Below, one piece after another: positions 50,555 to 61,410 of a stretch of DNA of 64,000 nucleotides. The notes under the pieces were generated by a model. It had not been told where the DNA came from. It saw nothing but the letters and a program-made list of their open reading frames with translations, and ran no database searches. Source of the DNA: Lactarius indigo (taxonomy: Eukaryota > Basidiomycota > Agaricomycetes > Russulales > Russulaceae); assembly GCA_025766275.1 (NCBI GenBank), contig JAFKAC010000039.1, positions 62,001 to 126,000 of the forward strand, read 5' to 3'. A program made the position numbers and the translations under genes. Position 1 is the first letter of the stretch. Each line of letters opens with the position of its first letter.

Positions 50555-51848
50555 CACCCAGGTATCAAACGCACTCTTCAACTTACTGAACGACACTACT
50601 GGTGGCCGCAAATGAAAAACGACGTCACTGATTACGTCAAAGGTTGTGCGGAGTGCCAGCGGCACAAAGTCAATCTCCGACCAATCAGAGCGCCCCTACA
50701 ACCTATCTACCCCAAACCGGAAGCCCTGCCATTCGAGACTATTGCAGTGGACTTTATTACCAAACTCCCCGTCTCTCGCGGTTACGACTCTATTCTCACG
50801 GTAACAGATCACGATTGCACCAAAGCCGCTGTTTTTATCCCTTGTAATGAAGAGATAACAGCCGAAGGAACTGCTGCCCTGTACGTTTCTCACGTCTTTC
50901 CACGATTCGGACTCCCCTCGCGCGTTATCAGTGACCGAGATCCCCGCTTCGCATCCAAGTTTATGCGAGAGATATGCAAAATCCTTGGCATCAGCCAAAA
51001 TATCTCAACCGCTTATCATCCCAGAACCGACGGCCAATCGGAGCGAACAAATCAATGGCTAGAACAATATCTCCGCTTCTGGGTAAATGAGCGGCAAGAC
51101 GACTGGGTCCGCTATCTGCCTATGGCGGAATTCACGCATAACAATTGGCCCAATGAAACCACGCGGGAGTCCCCCTTCTTTCTCTTATCCGGATTCAATC
51201 CTCGCGCTGATTGGACCGATAGGCCTTCCCCTATCCCACAAGTGTCGCTAAGATTAGACCAGTTCAAACAAGCGCGACAACGTGCCTTCTCCTGCATGCT
51301 CCGGGCGCAAAAGTCATGGGTCAAACACAAAGATACGCCCAAGTTCAAAAAGGGAGACCTTGTATGGCTAGAAGGACGCCACCTACGTACCCATCAACCA
51401 ACCGCAAAACTAGCAGCTAAGCGACACGGACCGTTTAAGGTCATCCAGGTGATGTCCCCTATCAACTATCGCCTCGAACTTCCCACGCAGTGGAGCATCC
51501 ATGATGTCTTCCACATAGACCTTCTCACGCCTTATCGCGAGACACCCACGCACGGACCAAACTATCAGCGCCCACCACCTGATTTGGTCGATAACGAAGA
51601 GGAATACGAGGTCGAGAAGATTCTAGACTCTCGGCGATTCGGCAGGAGGCGTCGGCTCCAATACCTTGTCAAATGGAAGGGCTATCCAGACTCAGACAAT
51701 CAATGGATAGATAAGGATGACGTATTTGCCGACGAAGCCGTTCGGGAGTTTAAACATTCCAACCCCGATCGAGAAACGCATATAAGGGTGACTTCTTGCC
51801 GCGATAAGTCCCCAACTCCCATTCATTCCATGTCCTCTACTCGACGCA

Positions 51849-52652
51849 ATGACCAGCTCGCTCTCCTCTCTACCCTCTTCAACGACTCCTCCGCCACGCT
51901 TGTCAACCCCGACACCACCAACGACACCGCAGCCACTAGAGTTGCAGATGGAGGCCGTCCCTCCATGCAGCATGAGGCAGACGGCCCTATCACTGGTGAA
52001 GAACTGCACCAGACACTGCAACGATTCCCTATGCCCGTACAGGGAATTGTCGACGACGATCCAGCAACAACTCAACCAACACCTCCGCCGCCAATGTACG
52101 CCCTCACAAACCCCGACACCGGTGAGCCCGAAGCCTTCCTCACCGAAGACGAGCTGTTTCGGCTTCAAGCAGCTGTCCCGCGCGGTGCAGCCACCGAACG
52201 CCATGAAGAAGTACGAACAAGAATGGAAGGAGACGGCGGCACGGTGGCAGCGGGAGCAACTGCATATCGCCGCCTGCCGACGCCGAATGATGAAGGAGCG
52301 GAGGGAGTATTGGACGAAGATGAGGATGAAGACGAGCTTAGAGACCACTACCCCATCAGGCACGCATTCCTTAACCATGAATTCTACGCTGAAGATCCAG
52401 CCGCCACTCCCTACCTCGTCGACGCAGCGGGGGGGCCTCTACACCGAGGACGAGTCGCCGTGGCACAAGCGGCTCGTTATACACCAATGGGGGAACGAGA
52501 CCCAGCCACGCGACTCGTTGTCCCTGAGGGGTTCCGGGTCAATCGAGGACCCGATTACATTCCGTTCCCGATCAAGCTCCCCAACGGACCGACGGTACAA
52601 GCATCCCACGTACAGGTTATCCGCGGAGGAGACCCCTTCGTTCTCGGACTAG
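51849..52652 (+). CDS. ORF-X of A2 (overlaps pol)
   Basis: 267 codons from ATG 51849 to TAG 52652 in the +1 frame relative to pol, the same start, stop and length as in A1 (9121-9924). The best conserved part is the helical centre (EQEWKETAARWQREQLHIAA) and the following Arg/Lys-rich segment. Conservation of both ends and low divergence across the overlap support a real second product. Confidence 0.6.
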   Translation: MTSSLSSLPSSTTPPPRLSTPTPPTTPQPLELQMEAVPPCSMRQTALSLVKNCTRHCNDSLCPYRELSTTIQQQLNQHLRRQCTPSQTPTPVSPKPSSPKTSCFGFKQLSRAVQPPNAMKKYEQEWKETAARWQREQLHIAACRRRMMKERREYWTKMRMKTSLETTTPSGTHSLTMNSTLKIQPPLPTSSTQRGGLYTEDESPWHKRLVIHQWGNETQPRDSLSLRGSGSIEDPITFRSRSSSPTDRRYKHPTYRLSAEETPSFSD

Positions 52653-53024
52653 TTCCGGGATCGGGTTTCCTATACGGTAAACCTCTTTACGCCACTCCAC
52701 ACCTCCCCAAGAACAACCGCGCCTTTATCCCACACGAGGAGTATTTTATGCTCCGAGATCGACACCCTACCGACCTATTACTCACGCGCATTGGGGATGT
52801 CACCCTCACCCAAGAACTGCGCCGGTTCCGGCAATTTGCCTTTGCCGAAGACCAACTGGAGAAGCGGATACGGCAGCTGCGACTGGAGTGGGAGATGGTC
52901 GTGCAGGATAAAAAGGACAGTCTTTATCGTCTGGAACGCGCTAACATACTGGCAAGGATGGAAGATGAGGCGGAACGGATGAGGCAGGAGTCGGTAGCAG
53001 ACTAGTGAGGTGGGCCTCACTCCT

Positions 53025-53034
53025 GAAAAGGGGG
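53025..53034 (+). other. Polypurine tract of A2
   Basis: GAAAAGGGGG, as in A1, three bases before the 3' LTR. Confidence 0.8.
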
Positions 53035-53037
53035 TGA

Positions 53038-53547
53038 TGTTACGGTACGGACTTGATGACTCATTACACACGACTCATGACCGGTTATGACTACGGTCCG
53101 GTATTGATATTAGTCATGGACTCTTACATCGTATCAGTCAGCATAGTAGTTCGCATGTGATTGTGACTCATGTATGACTCATTCCTAGGATAGCGGTACT
53201 AGGGTTCGAGCTAGTTACGCTATTGGTTACCTACTATTCCAGCGGCGCTTTAAAGCCCGCGCGTATCTGTATAAGTAGTCGACTCAGAAGACCAAGAGTC
53301 CCCATCTTGGTCTTCTTCAATCCACCTTCTGAAACGTCTCTTGTCTGCCTTAGTCTTTGACTAAGTGTGCCTCCGCTAAGTGTTTCCCAAAGAACACTTC
53401 TCTTTATCCCCTTTGCTGCAGCGTGTGCCAGAGTGCCCCTGTTCAGCCTGCGTTGGGTTGACACGTGATCCCCATTCGCTTAACTTTTGCTAAGTCGATT
53501 ACGCCTTTCACGAGTCCAAGTCGGACTAACGCCGGTGGAGCGTAACA
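53038..53547 (+). repeat. 3' LTR of A2
   Basis: 510 bp that appear identical to 44913-45422, followed by TTATC. Confidence 0.95.
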
Positions 53548-55099
53548 TTATCAGTGCCAGTGGCAACCTTCCTGGACAACACTCTGGTACCATTACCTCC
53601 GAAACTGAAGGCGACTCTGTCAGCGGCTTCAACACTCGCCACCACAGCCTGAGCCGAGGTGGTAGTGGCCATCTTGACCAGCCTCCATCTGGCACGACTA
53701 GCAGAGAACCTGATAGCAATGTATCTTACGGGTACGGCGGGTTTGTGCCTGATGATGAGGGATTGGAAAGGCATGACGCTAGGGGTACTATCGAGCAGGA
53801 TAAGAAGTTGGCGTTGAAGTATAAGGTATGTCATGGTCGATCACTGTTCAACACTGTGCGCCTTATGTTCGATCCCTCTAGTCAATCACGAAGGTCCAGG
53901 AGATTCACTCGGCTCCATTGCTACGTAGCGATCTCGTTGTGAACAAATCCCACAAGAAGAAAGAAATTTCATATGAAAACCTCCCCCAGGGTACCAAGAA
54001 TCATTTCAAGAGAAAACTCATTCCCCTCGCTTTAGATACTACTGGTGCATTGAAGCCCTGGAATACTCCAGGCGATGATACTATCGTTGAGGTCTGGAAC
54101 ATCGTCTTTGGCGAAGATCACCCAATTGACGATGGCGACACCGAATGCTACCGCTTCGTTGTTGCCAAGACCCTTGTGAGCACTCTATTCCTTGTCGTCC
54201 TCATCACTCAACTATCCCCGGCCTCCAGGTTAAACGCGCCATATCGAGCTGGCTCCACAAGTTTGCCGACACCGCAGAAAAAGCCCTCAGTGCCGAATTT
54301 GCTCGACAGGGTCTACAAACACAAGAAGAAAGGGCTACATTTGTTCAGAGCCTTCTTGGTGATGCGGATGACATGTCAGATAAGAAGCGTCCCTTCATCT
54401 GGGAGTCGACCTACGACGACTCCTCTGCTCAGCAAGAGGTAACATTTAAGTTTAAACTTGGATTGTTGTTCTCACAATATTCCTCCCAGGGGATTTTCCA
54501 AGGCCGACTGGTCGCACGAACCTTCTTCAAACATGTACAGATCATCAACGGCGTTGATGTCGAGGACCGTGTACAAGAGAAGCCCATTGGTGCCCTTATA
54601 TACTCCATCCAGGCGGTTGGTCAGTTTTTATTCCATATAAGTCCCCGTCCTGATGTTTTATTAGGTTCATCGCGCCCTCCTATATTCCGTGACAGGAACA
54701 CTCAAGTTACCCATGGATAAGAAAAGTGCCGAATTCTCGAAGACTAATTGGGGTGATCATACGCTCATCACCCCCCGTGGTGAAAAGGTTGTCAAGCGTG
54801 CCTCTGTCTTCCTCAACAAGATCTCGACTCTCAAAGACCAGCAATGGGACGACATATTCGAAAAGGCGCTAGCCTTTCACGCTATTATTGGGAAGCAGCG
54901 GGCAACAATGAGGGACTCGGAGGTCGAGATGACGGAAATAAAAGGGGAGGTGGATACCGAATCAGACAATAATGACTTACTTGACCCGCGCTATGACATT
55001 CCTGCCAGGGTTGAGTAGCTTGTGAGTACAGTACGAGTAAATAAAGCCTCGAGTATCGCGTCCGAGTCGTCAAGCTATCAGCCTCTAGTTGACTGCCAC

Positions 55100-56090
55100 T
55101 GGGTCGGCACTCGGGCTCAGGCTTACGGCCTATGATTCCACCACTATCCGCAAGCTAGGTGATAACTTGTAGAGAATTGGTATTGTACGCAGCTGAGTCC
55201 GTGTGAGGTTGGAAGGCAGAGGGGATTCCACAAGGGTTAGAGGAAGATAATAACGGGGGCCAAGGGCCAAGAGTTGACCTGAGGGCGCTGAGTGAGAGTG
55301 AACTTGAAGCGCCATACTAGGACGAGACGAGCCGAGAGCGAGCGAGGACGGAATAAAACGCAATGTCGTCTATGGTGGCGAGAGCAAGACGGCAACGAGC
55401 GTAGCTAGTTGCGAATGCCCGCGGTAGGGCCTGACGTCGAACCGAGTTATGCTGGTACAGACTGAAAAGGGGGAAACACAGCGATCACCATTCATTCGGC
55501 AACAAGGATGTGGTTTTTAAGTACAGGCGGACCCACAGCTACCACAGAAGAAGTAAGGTAGAAGTAAGGTAGGAGATGGGTGGCATAGGTGGGAAGCGAG
55601 ACGGAACACGGAGACAATTAAGAGAGGCAGAATCGGGGGTGTAAGGTATAATGTGGTGAGACAAGCAGCGAGGGACACGGTGACATGAAAGAGATATAAC
55701 GAATAAGAGCCTGAGGTCGGCGACGACAGCGGGCATGCTACATTACGAAAGGTCCGAGTCAGTAACGCATTGAGATTTGGAGATTGAACATGCCTCTACC
55801 GAGACAAAGGAACGGTGTGGCCGATGCGTTCAATGGGCGAAGCGTCGGTGAAAGGAATTGTTGACGACGAGGAGAGAAGGCGGTGCGATGAGGTCGGAAG
55901 GCCCAGGGAACAAAGCGACACGAGGCGCGAGGACGCGCAGCCTGTCTTCAAGTGGGCTAAGTGCCAACCGGCGGGGGATCGGCGTCGTTGTCGTCCATTT
56001 GCATGGTTGTAAGGGAAGGGACCGGGAGAGAGAGAGTGTGTGTGGATGTGTGTGGATGGAGCGAGCGAAAACTAGTGATTTCGGGCCCAG
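55100..56090 (-). repeat. Right inverted end region of the Plavaka element
   Basis: A G/A-rich plus strand, the mirror of the left end region. The outermost bases read ATTTCGGGCCCAG on the plus strand. Homology to the left end is clearest in the outer 180 bp. No gene is evident. Confidence 0.45.
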
Positions 56091-57116
56091 CACCCATCCC
56101 AAAAGGGGTCACGTGTTCGACCGCTGCGCCAGTCGTTGACTTCGTCGCTTTATTGATAAGCTCGGATTGTCCCCCCCTTTTTTTTTTTTTTACACTCCCA
56201 TGTCTTTACTGCACGCAGCCCCCCCTCCTCTTACTGCGCTCACTTTCTACCCACTTCATCTAGTGCCCCACCAAAAAATCGGGTGAGAAGGTCAGACGCT
56301 GATGCCAGTGCACAGTGTATGCTGCACTGCCAGTGTACGTGCTTATCAATTTTCAGTACGTCTACCCCCTTTTATTTTTGCACAGGGCAACGTCGGGCTG
56401 TGTACCAACTTTCAGCAGTACTCTCTATATTGGTATGTGCCACACCAAAGGCCGTAGTTGACTTCGTTGACTCCTCAGCTAAGGTCCCATATCCGAGATG
56501 AAGGGACAATGGACCTGCGATCCTCTTCTACTGTCTCACCTATCGGCGAGTACTTCCATGTTTTTGCCCCCCTCAGCTCACCCACATTTCTCAAGGTCCT
56601 CAATGGATGCTCTGTTGATACTGTTCGTTGGACCTCAGCGCCTATCATCATTGACTCGGAGTGCCCACTTTGAGTATGACCTCCGAGCGTGGGGCAACTT
56701 TCTCGTGTTTCCAGCAAGTTCAAGTTCTACTAGTACCTCTCCTTGTGCGATGCTGCAGGCAGTCAATGTACAACCCCCGGTGAGCTCGTGATTACTCCCT
56801 TCCATCTTAAAGCTCGTTGCTGCCTCCCAGCGCGACGACCAAACCCTAAAGATGAGGATACTGGCAGAGGCCCGAAACACAACATCGTTGCATGGCAGAC
56901 GGTCAATACTAGACGATCCCGGTGAGCTCATGATCGCCCCATCACCACCTCGCTCATTTCCTCGCGTCGCCTGTCCAGTACTCTACATTCGACGTCTCGA
57001 CCCATCTCACTGCTAACATGTCTTCCAAACCGACTAATGGAGGCAGTTGACGAACCGATTCAGAGAACTCCGCCACACCCACCTTACGCACGCAACGCCG
57101 TACGCAGCGCTCCAGT
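56091..57116. other. No recognised gene
   Basis: Contains a T-homopolymer (about 56178-56191) and two related phrases (GTTGACTTCGTCG near 56136, GTTGACTTCGTTG near 56458). Several short ORFs read the same DNA in different frames. Two stretches ending GGTGAGCTC (about 56780 and 56922) could be old exon ends, but no protein family is recognisable. Confidence 0.35.
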
Positions 57117-59103
57117 GTGGAGCTCTCCCCCCTCTCTCACTCTGGAACGACCATGAAATCGATCTCCCAGGAACTTTGCTACATTTCGGTGCGTGTTGTC
57201 AACTTTGCCAGCTCCGGCTCCGAAGACGAGGATCATGTTCGCTTGGGGAGCGATGACGGCAGGGAGCGGGTCATAGAGGGTGACGACGAAGGGGGAGAGA
57301 AAGCTGATGAACCCGTTCCAGACTCGAGCAGTGTCCTTCCCTTGTGCGGACGCATGCTCCGGTTCTTTGGGTCGACCAGTCGCGTCCGACTTGCGATGTA
57401 CAAAGTTCTGATATTCCCGTGCGTGGTTTTTCTACTTGACGCGTGCAGCGAACCTGACTGCCGCACGAATGTGCGTCTCCGGTCTCGTCCTCAACCGAAG
57501 TTCCTATCTATGCCATCGTGCCATCTTCACCTCTCCTTTCTTGACCGACCATTCGATTCGCTCCGTGTCAACTACGCCCACCGTTTGCTCCATCGCCTCC
57601 CCTACTCACCCAACTACAAACCTTGGCCACAAAAGTATACTCCACCGCCTCCACAGTTTATTCGGGAACGCCACCCGGCCCTTCTCGCTTTCCTCCGGCC
57701 TCTCTACCAGATATGACCCGCCTGCGCCCTTAGGCGATATCTCCGCTGCCACATCAAGCACCATTCTTGTCGATTCGGTACCCCTGGCACGAAAGCGCGC
57801 CGACACAACCGCAAATCTTCTGGAGAAGATACCACAACCGTCTTCGATGGTTGTGACAGCTACGACACCGTACACCACGCCAGCTCAGTGTTACGCCCTA
57901 GCAGGGGCGTGGGTTCTAAAGGTTCTGAGTCACACAAGTATCAAGCGAAGACCTCTGTTGTCTTATTGCTATGAAATACGAGTGATAAAAGTGTGGCACA
58001 AGGTGCAGCACTACTCTGTAATGTAGGACTCCTCGTCTGAAGTGTCTAACACTTCTCTACACTTGATCTTGCTAGTGCACAGAGTATAACAGGTGTAACG
58101 CGTTGATATAGTTCAACTGCAAAGACTTCGAAGTGTCCTGGTTAGGGACTGAGGTAGGGGATGCACAAGAAGAGAGGGATAAGGCGAGGTCACACCAAAG
58201 TATGGAGGCAAGGTTGCTAGATTGCAAACGAAGCCAAGTCTGGCTTCCTACGGTCTATGGTACAGGTTTATATAGGACAGGGTTCCAAACAACATGAACA
58301 CAAGTCCACACAATATCAAAGAGACTAAACGGAGTAAACAGAAGTTTGGATCAAAGAAACAGCGCCACTAGTAACAGTAGCTCCTTTGGTAACAAGGTAT
58401 AGTACAGAAGGGGAAAGGCAGGGTGGAAACATACTGTGACTTAGGTCCGAAGCGTCGGATCATAACACTCAGGACACACTGGTGTTGCATATTCAGTTTA
58501 GCATGCGCCTGGCGCGCAATGTCACGCGCCGCAACCTGCCGTACCTGCGCCATAGCTAGACACGTGTCGATGTCACGATCACGTCCGGCACAACGGTGAG
58601 TGCTGCATCACGTGGTTTGATGGGCGGGCGGACGCATCGACCGAGAAGTTCACGATGTCGTCACCGCCGGGTTCGTTTATTTGCAGACCGTCATGCGCTC
58701 GCTGAAGGCTGTGCTCCCGCTCCTTGCCAGAGTGGCGTATTTCATGCTTTTCGCGATGGCCCTGTTTTCGTACGTCCCAACACTGTGTTTGATGAACGGG
58801 TCTACTTGCTTTTACGGTTTCTTGCGAACTGTGCGTTGCCGTCGACTTTTCCAGCACGCTTAACATGGTTGCTGACTAGATAGGCCTGTAGTCGTCGTGC
58901 TACAAATATTTATTGCCGCCATCAACAAGAACGTCAGCGTTGCCAAGGAGGCCAAGCGCAGTCACCAGGTGAGCCCCTACTTCCGAATGCAGGAACCTGG
59001 CAAGCACAGGTCAGCATGGGTGCGCGAGCTCATTCCGTACTGGTGGTTCAGACCCTCTCCGCGGGCCATCGTCGTAGAGAATCTCCCTAAGACCCTCGTG
59101 TAA
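57117..59103 (+). pseudogene. CCH1: Cch1-like voltage-gated calcium channel fragments
   Basis: The clearest piece is 58897-59103: LQIFIAAINKNVSVAKEAKR, then a segment with WVRELIPYWWFRPSPRAIVV and ENLPKTLV. This matches the pore-exit helix and following linker of fungal Cch1. Upstream, 58670-58780 (MRSLKAVLPLLARVAYFMLF) fits an S4-S5/S5 region. More weakly, 57330-57440 (GRMLRFFGSTSRVRLAMYKVL) fits the linker before the first repeat. The pieces are separated by unrelated C/T-rich sequence and a solo LTR, and most of the roughly 2000-residue channel is missing. Cch1 forms the plasma-membrane high-affinity calcium channel with Mid1. Confidence 0.5.
57889..58467 (-). mobile_element. Solo LTR of family C
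   Basis: 579 bp, the reverse complement of the C-element LTR, reading TGTTACGCCC on the plus strand and ending GGATCATAACA. Target duplication is CTCAG at 57884-57888 and 58468-58472. It has several single-base differences from the C LTRs at 16068 and 23427, so it is older or of another lineage. Confidence 0.93.
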
Positions 59104-61333
59104 TACTACAGCTTCCTGGTACCTGAGCGCCGGCCCACCCATGTGAGTCCTTTCCAGTCCTCCGACTCTGTATACATGGCGCTCTCTAATCATGTGTCGG
59201 GTGGAGCGCAAGTCTGTACAACTGGGAGCAGGGGACGTGTACGTCACCTCACAAAGCCCGGCATTCATTCAAGCTCCAGCGAGGAACCTGAGCGTTGAAA
59301 CTGACCAGGAGTGCAAGTCAAAGCTGCGATATTACGGGCACAGTAGTACTATCTACATGTACTAGTAGATCATGATGTAACCCTCCTAAGCTACTAGCTC
59401 ATCCTGGGCCTGCAAAATTGACCACGTATTCCTGGCTTTGTGATGCTTTAGAGATGACTTCCATAAGAGTTTATGTGGTGCTTATATGTCTTGTTGGGGA
59501 GTCTTTACCGACTTCCCGAAGTACAACTGACTTTGATAAGGCAAAATTCACTTTCTGAAGAAAACAGACCCAGCATAGAAAAGTCATAGGCACTTCATGA
59601 CTTTTTTAGCTTTCTTGACTTTATCTACTTCTCAAAGTCCGCAAAGCCCCATGTAAAGACCTTGTAGTTTTCCTGATGAAGATGGCGTATCTTGGTCTTC
59701 CGCAGCTACCTCAAATACAAGTTAAGCAGGCTTTCAAGCGCTGCTATGAGTCATAGTATCGTAGCGTCCAATGTATCGCATAAGTAGTGCAATCCTAATA
59801 CTACTACTACTAGTATTAGGATCGAGTCAGAGTCTCAGTCAGCAATCACACGCGAATCTCCTATTGTACTACATTGTAATCCCCTAGTCTGTGACTAATT
59901 TACCTTACTGCCATAACCACAACTGGTACAGTAAGGGTCCAATGCACACAACCATAACACCTGAAACGCACCACACGGCCAATGACGTCCCCGTCCTCTC
60001 ACTGGCTTTTCCTCCCATCTGAATATTCTTGGCTGTGTCAAGTGTGGAGCTGTGCAGGGCACCGTTCCCGCCTCGCCCCCACTCTCACCATCTCATTCCC
60101 TCTCATTCCCTCACCCTCCCTGGGCCTCCATTACCTTCGTCTATGTGTTTGAGGCATGGCCGTACCTCTCACAGCCCCACCCTCTGCCCTTTCCTCACCC
60201 TTGCTTCATCTTGCCCATTGCCCTCCACTGGCCCTCTTTTCTCCCTTCACTTGAGCAAGTGAGCCAGACCCTACCTGAACCTCCCCACCACCCTCATCCT
60301 TCCCACCTTCCTCATTTTGTGTATGCAGGGCATGGTCCTCTTCACTGTCACCCATTGACTTGCACTCTTTGCCACATTGCCACCCTCCCTGCTTACCTAT
60401 TCTCTGTCCATTGCTCGTGCCATCCACCCAAGCCTCTCATGCTGACAACTGTGACCACTCTTCTCACTCTCTATTATTTTGCTTACCCTGTCGCCTACTT
60501 TTCCCCATGCTACAGCCTTCTTGTCCTCCTCACCCTCTGCTCAGCCTGTCAATGCCTTGTCGCAGTCTCCCTCACCTTGCCTCTGTCCCCCTGCTTGTGC
60601 CACCGCCTCCCATCCTTGTAGTCTTCTCCTTCCATTCCCTCCCTCTGCACCACTGCCATCACATGTGAGGGGTGAGCATCACTGCCTGCCTAGCCTTGTT
60701 GCTGCCTCTCCCTTGCTGCCTGCATGTGCCACCACCTCCACTCCCCATCCCCCCTCTCACTGATACTGTCTCCCCGCCATACCCGCAATCTGCCTACTCT
60801 GCCTGCCCCTCCACCTCGCCTCAGCATGCCGAGTAGCCCTCACCGATCATTGTAGTCTCCTCTTCCCTGGCATTGTCTGCTCACCTTGCTAGCACGCATC
60901 CCTTGTCTCTCGTGCTCTCCTCGCCATCATGTGTGAAGGAAATCGTTACGTTCACCTCCCTCTCTTTGCTTACCCTCGTCACCATATTCCCTGGCATCTC
61001 GTCCCGCCCGCCGTTTCACAACCCTCCCCTCACTGCAATTGCTCCCCTCTTCCGAATCGTCCCCCATTCGTTCCCCTTGCTACGATCTACCTGCCCTGGC
61101 ATCGCTGTCCCTGGCATCGCTGTCTCCCGCCCCCTACCCTCACACCTTTGCCTCCTTCCCGCAGTCTCACAACTTTCGGCGTCCTCCCTCCGCCACTCTT
61201 ACTGCCTCGTTGCCTTCTCACTACTCCCTGGGGCTGTCATCGCATTTAAGGGGCAACCGCAGGTCACGAGTCCGAGAAGACAATAACCCACCAGCGGCCG
61301 AAATCTATTTGAGCAGAGAAAGTGACAGTGACA
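59104..61333. other. No recognised gene; C/T-rich tract and one palindrome
   Basis: The interval 59104-60000 has no coding signal that I trust. It contains a 27-nt palindrome CCTAATACTA/TAGTATTAGG (59794-59820). From 60040 to 61250 the plus strand is extremely C/T-rich, with long open frames in all three phases (for example 60052-60621 and 60873-61286) that encode Leu/Pro/Ser/His-rich low-complexity peptides. Confidence 0.45.
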
Positions 61334-61410
61334 TCATGACAGTATTCTATCGCGAATATAAGGGTTTGCACGTAGCAAAACCTTTCTCTGCTGATGGTAC
61401 TGACCTGATA

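Larger units (their letters stand above)
47380..53005 (+). pseudogene. pol: A2 Pol, integrase split by a solo LTR
   Basis: The left part 47380-49739 encodes the protease (DSGATH, about 47533), RT (YMDD, about 48617), RNase H (DASGFATGA) and the start of the integrase HHCC finger. The solo LTR falls after HHDSPVYGH. The right part resumes at 50555 with PGIKRTLQLTERHYW and runs without a stop through the integrase core, chromodomain (about 51600-51765) and C-terminal extension to TAG 53005. Only this insertion appears to disable the copy. Confidence 0.9.
44913..53547 (+). mobile_element. A2: second A-family chromovirus, carrying a solo LTR
   Basis: LTRs of 510 bp (44913-45422 and 53038-53547) appear identical, with target duplication TTATC at 44908-44912 and 53548-53552. 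Same layout as A1, but clearly a separate subfamily: third codon positions and U5 differ throughout. An 815-bp solo LTR interrupts the integrase at 49740. Apart from that, gag, pol and ORF-X are open, including the codon that is a stop in A1. Confidence 0.95.
43856..55018 (+). pseudogene. Plavaka companion gene (DUF6532-like), split by A2
   Basis: Left part: 43856-44116 (basic, Lys/Ala-rich coiled coil starting MADRVTRASNANAHPGF), then 44284-44763 (acidic Ser/Glu-rich), then a short exon up to 44912. A2 interrupts at TTATC, and after it the frame resumes at 53548 (SASGNLPGQHSGT). The C-terminal exons to TAG 55018 encode a globular region (EKPIGALIYSIQAV, then FSKTNWGD) that resembles Agaricomycete proteins annotated as DUF6532; that family name is from memory. 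Removal of A2 restores an open junction. Such proteins commonly sit divergently beside Plavaka transposases, and their function is unknown. Exact introns between 44116 and 44284 are unclear. Confidence 0.55.
25889..56090. mobile_element. Decayed Plavaka-type DNA transposon, split by nested LTR elements
   Basis: Without the later insertions this is a unit of roughly 8-9 kb: a left end region (25889 to about 27400), a transposase on the minus strand (43659 to 27429), a divergent companion gene on the plus strand (43856-55018) and a right end region (about 55100-56090). The two ends are related in inverted orientation. Both start CTGGGCC(T/C)GAAAT and then share collinear words such as TCCATCC...CACACACACT and GC(A/G)TCCTC(A/G)(T/C)GCCTCG. 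Plavaka transposons are an Agaricomycete DNA-transposon superfamily whose genes match the ones here. I did not find a target duplication at the ends, so the outer limits are inferred. Confidence 0.6.

Noticed and set aside
53480..53942. ORF starting in the A2 3' LTR and running into the flank
   Set aside because: It is the resumed companion-gene frame fused by chance to LTR sequence. The true junction is at TTATC (53548-53552).
60052..61286. Several 100-190 codon open frames
   Set aside because: Same reason: a pyrimidine-rich strand gives few stops in any frame, and the frames overlap each other without a recognisable protein.
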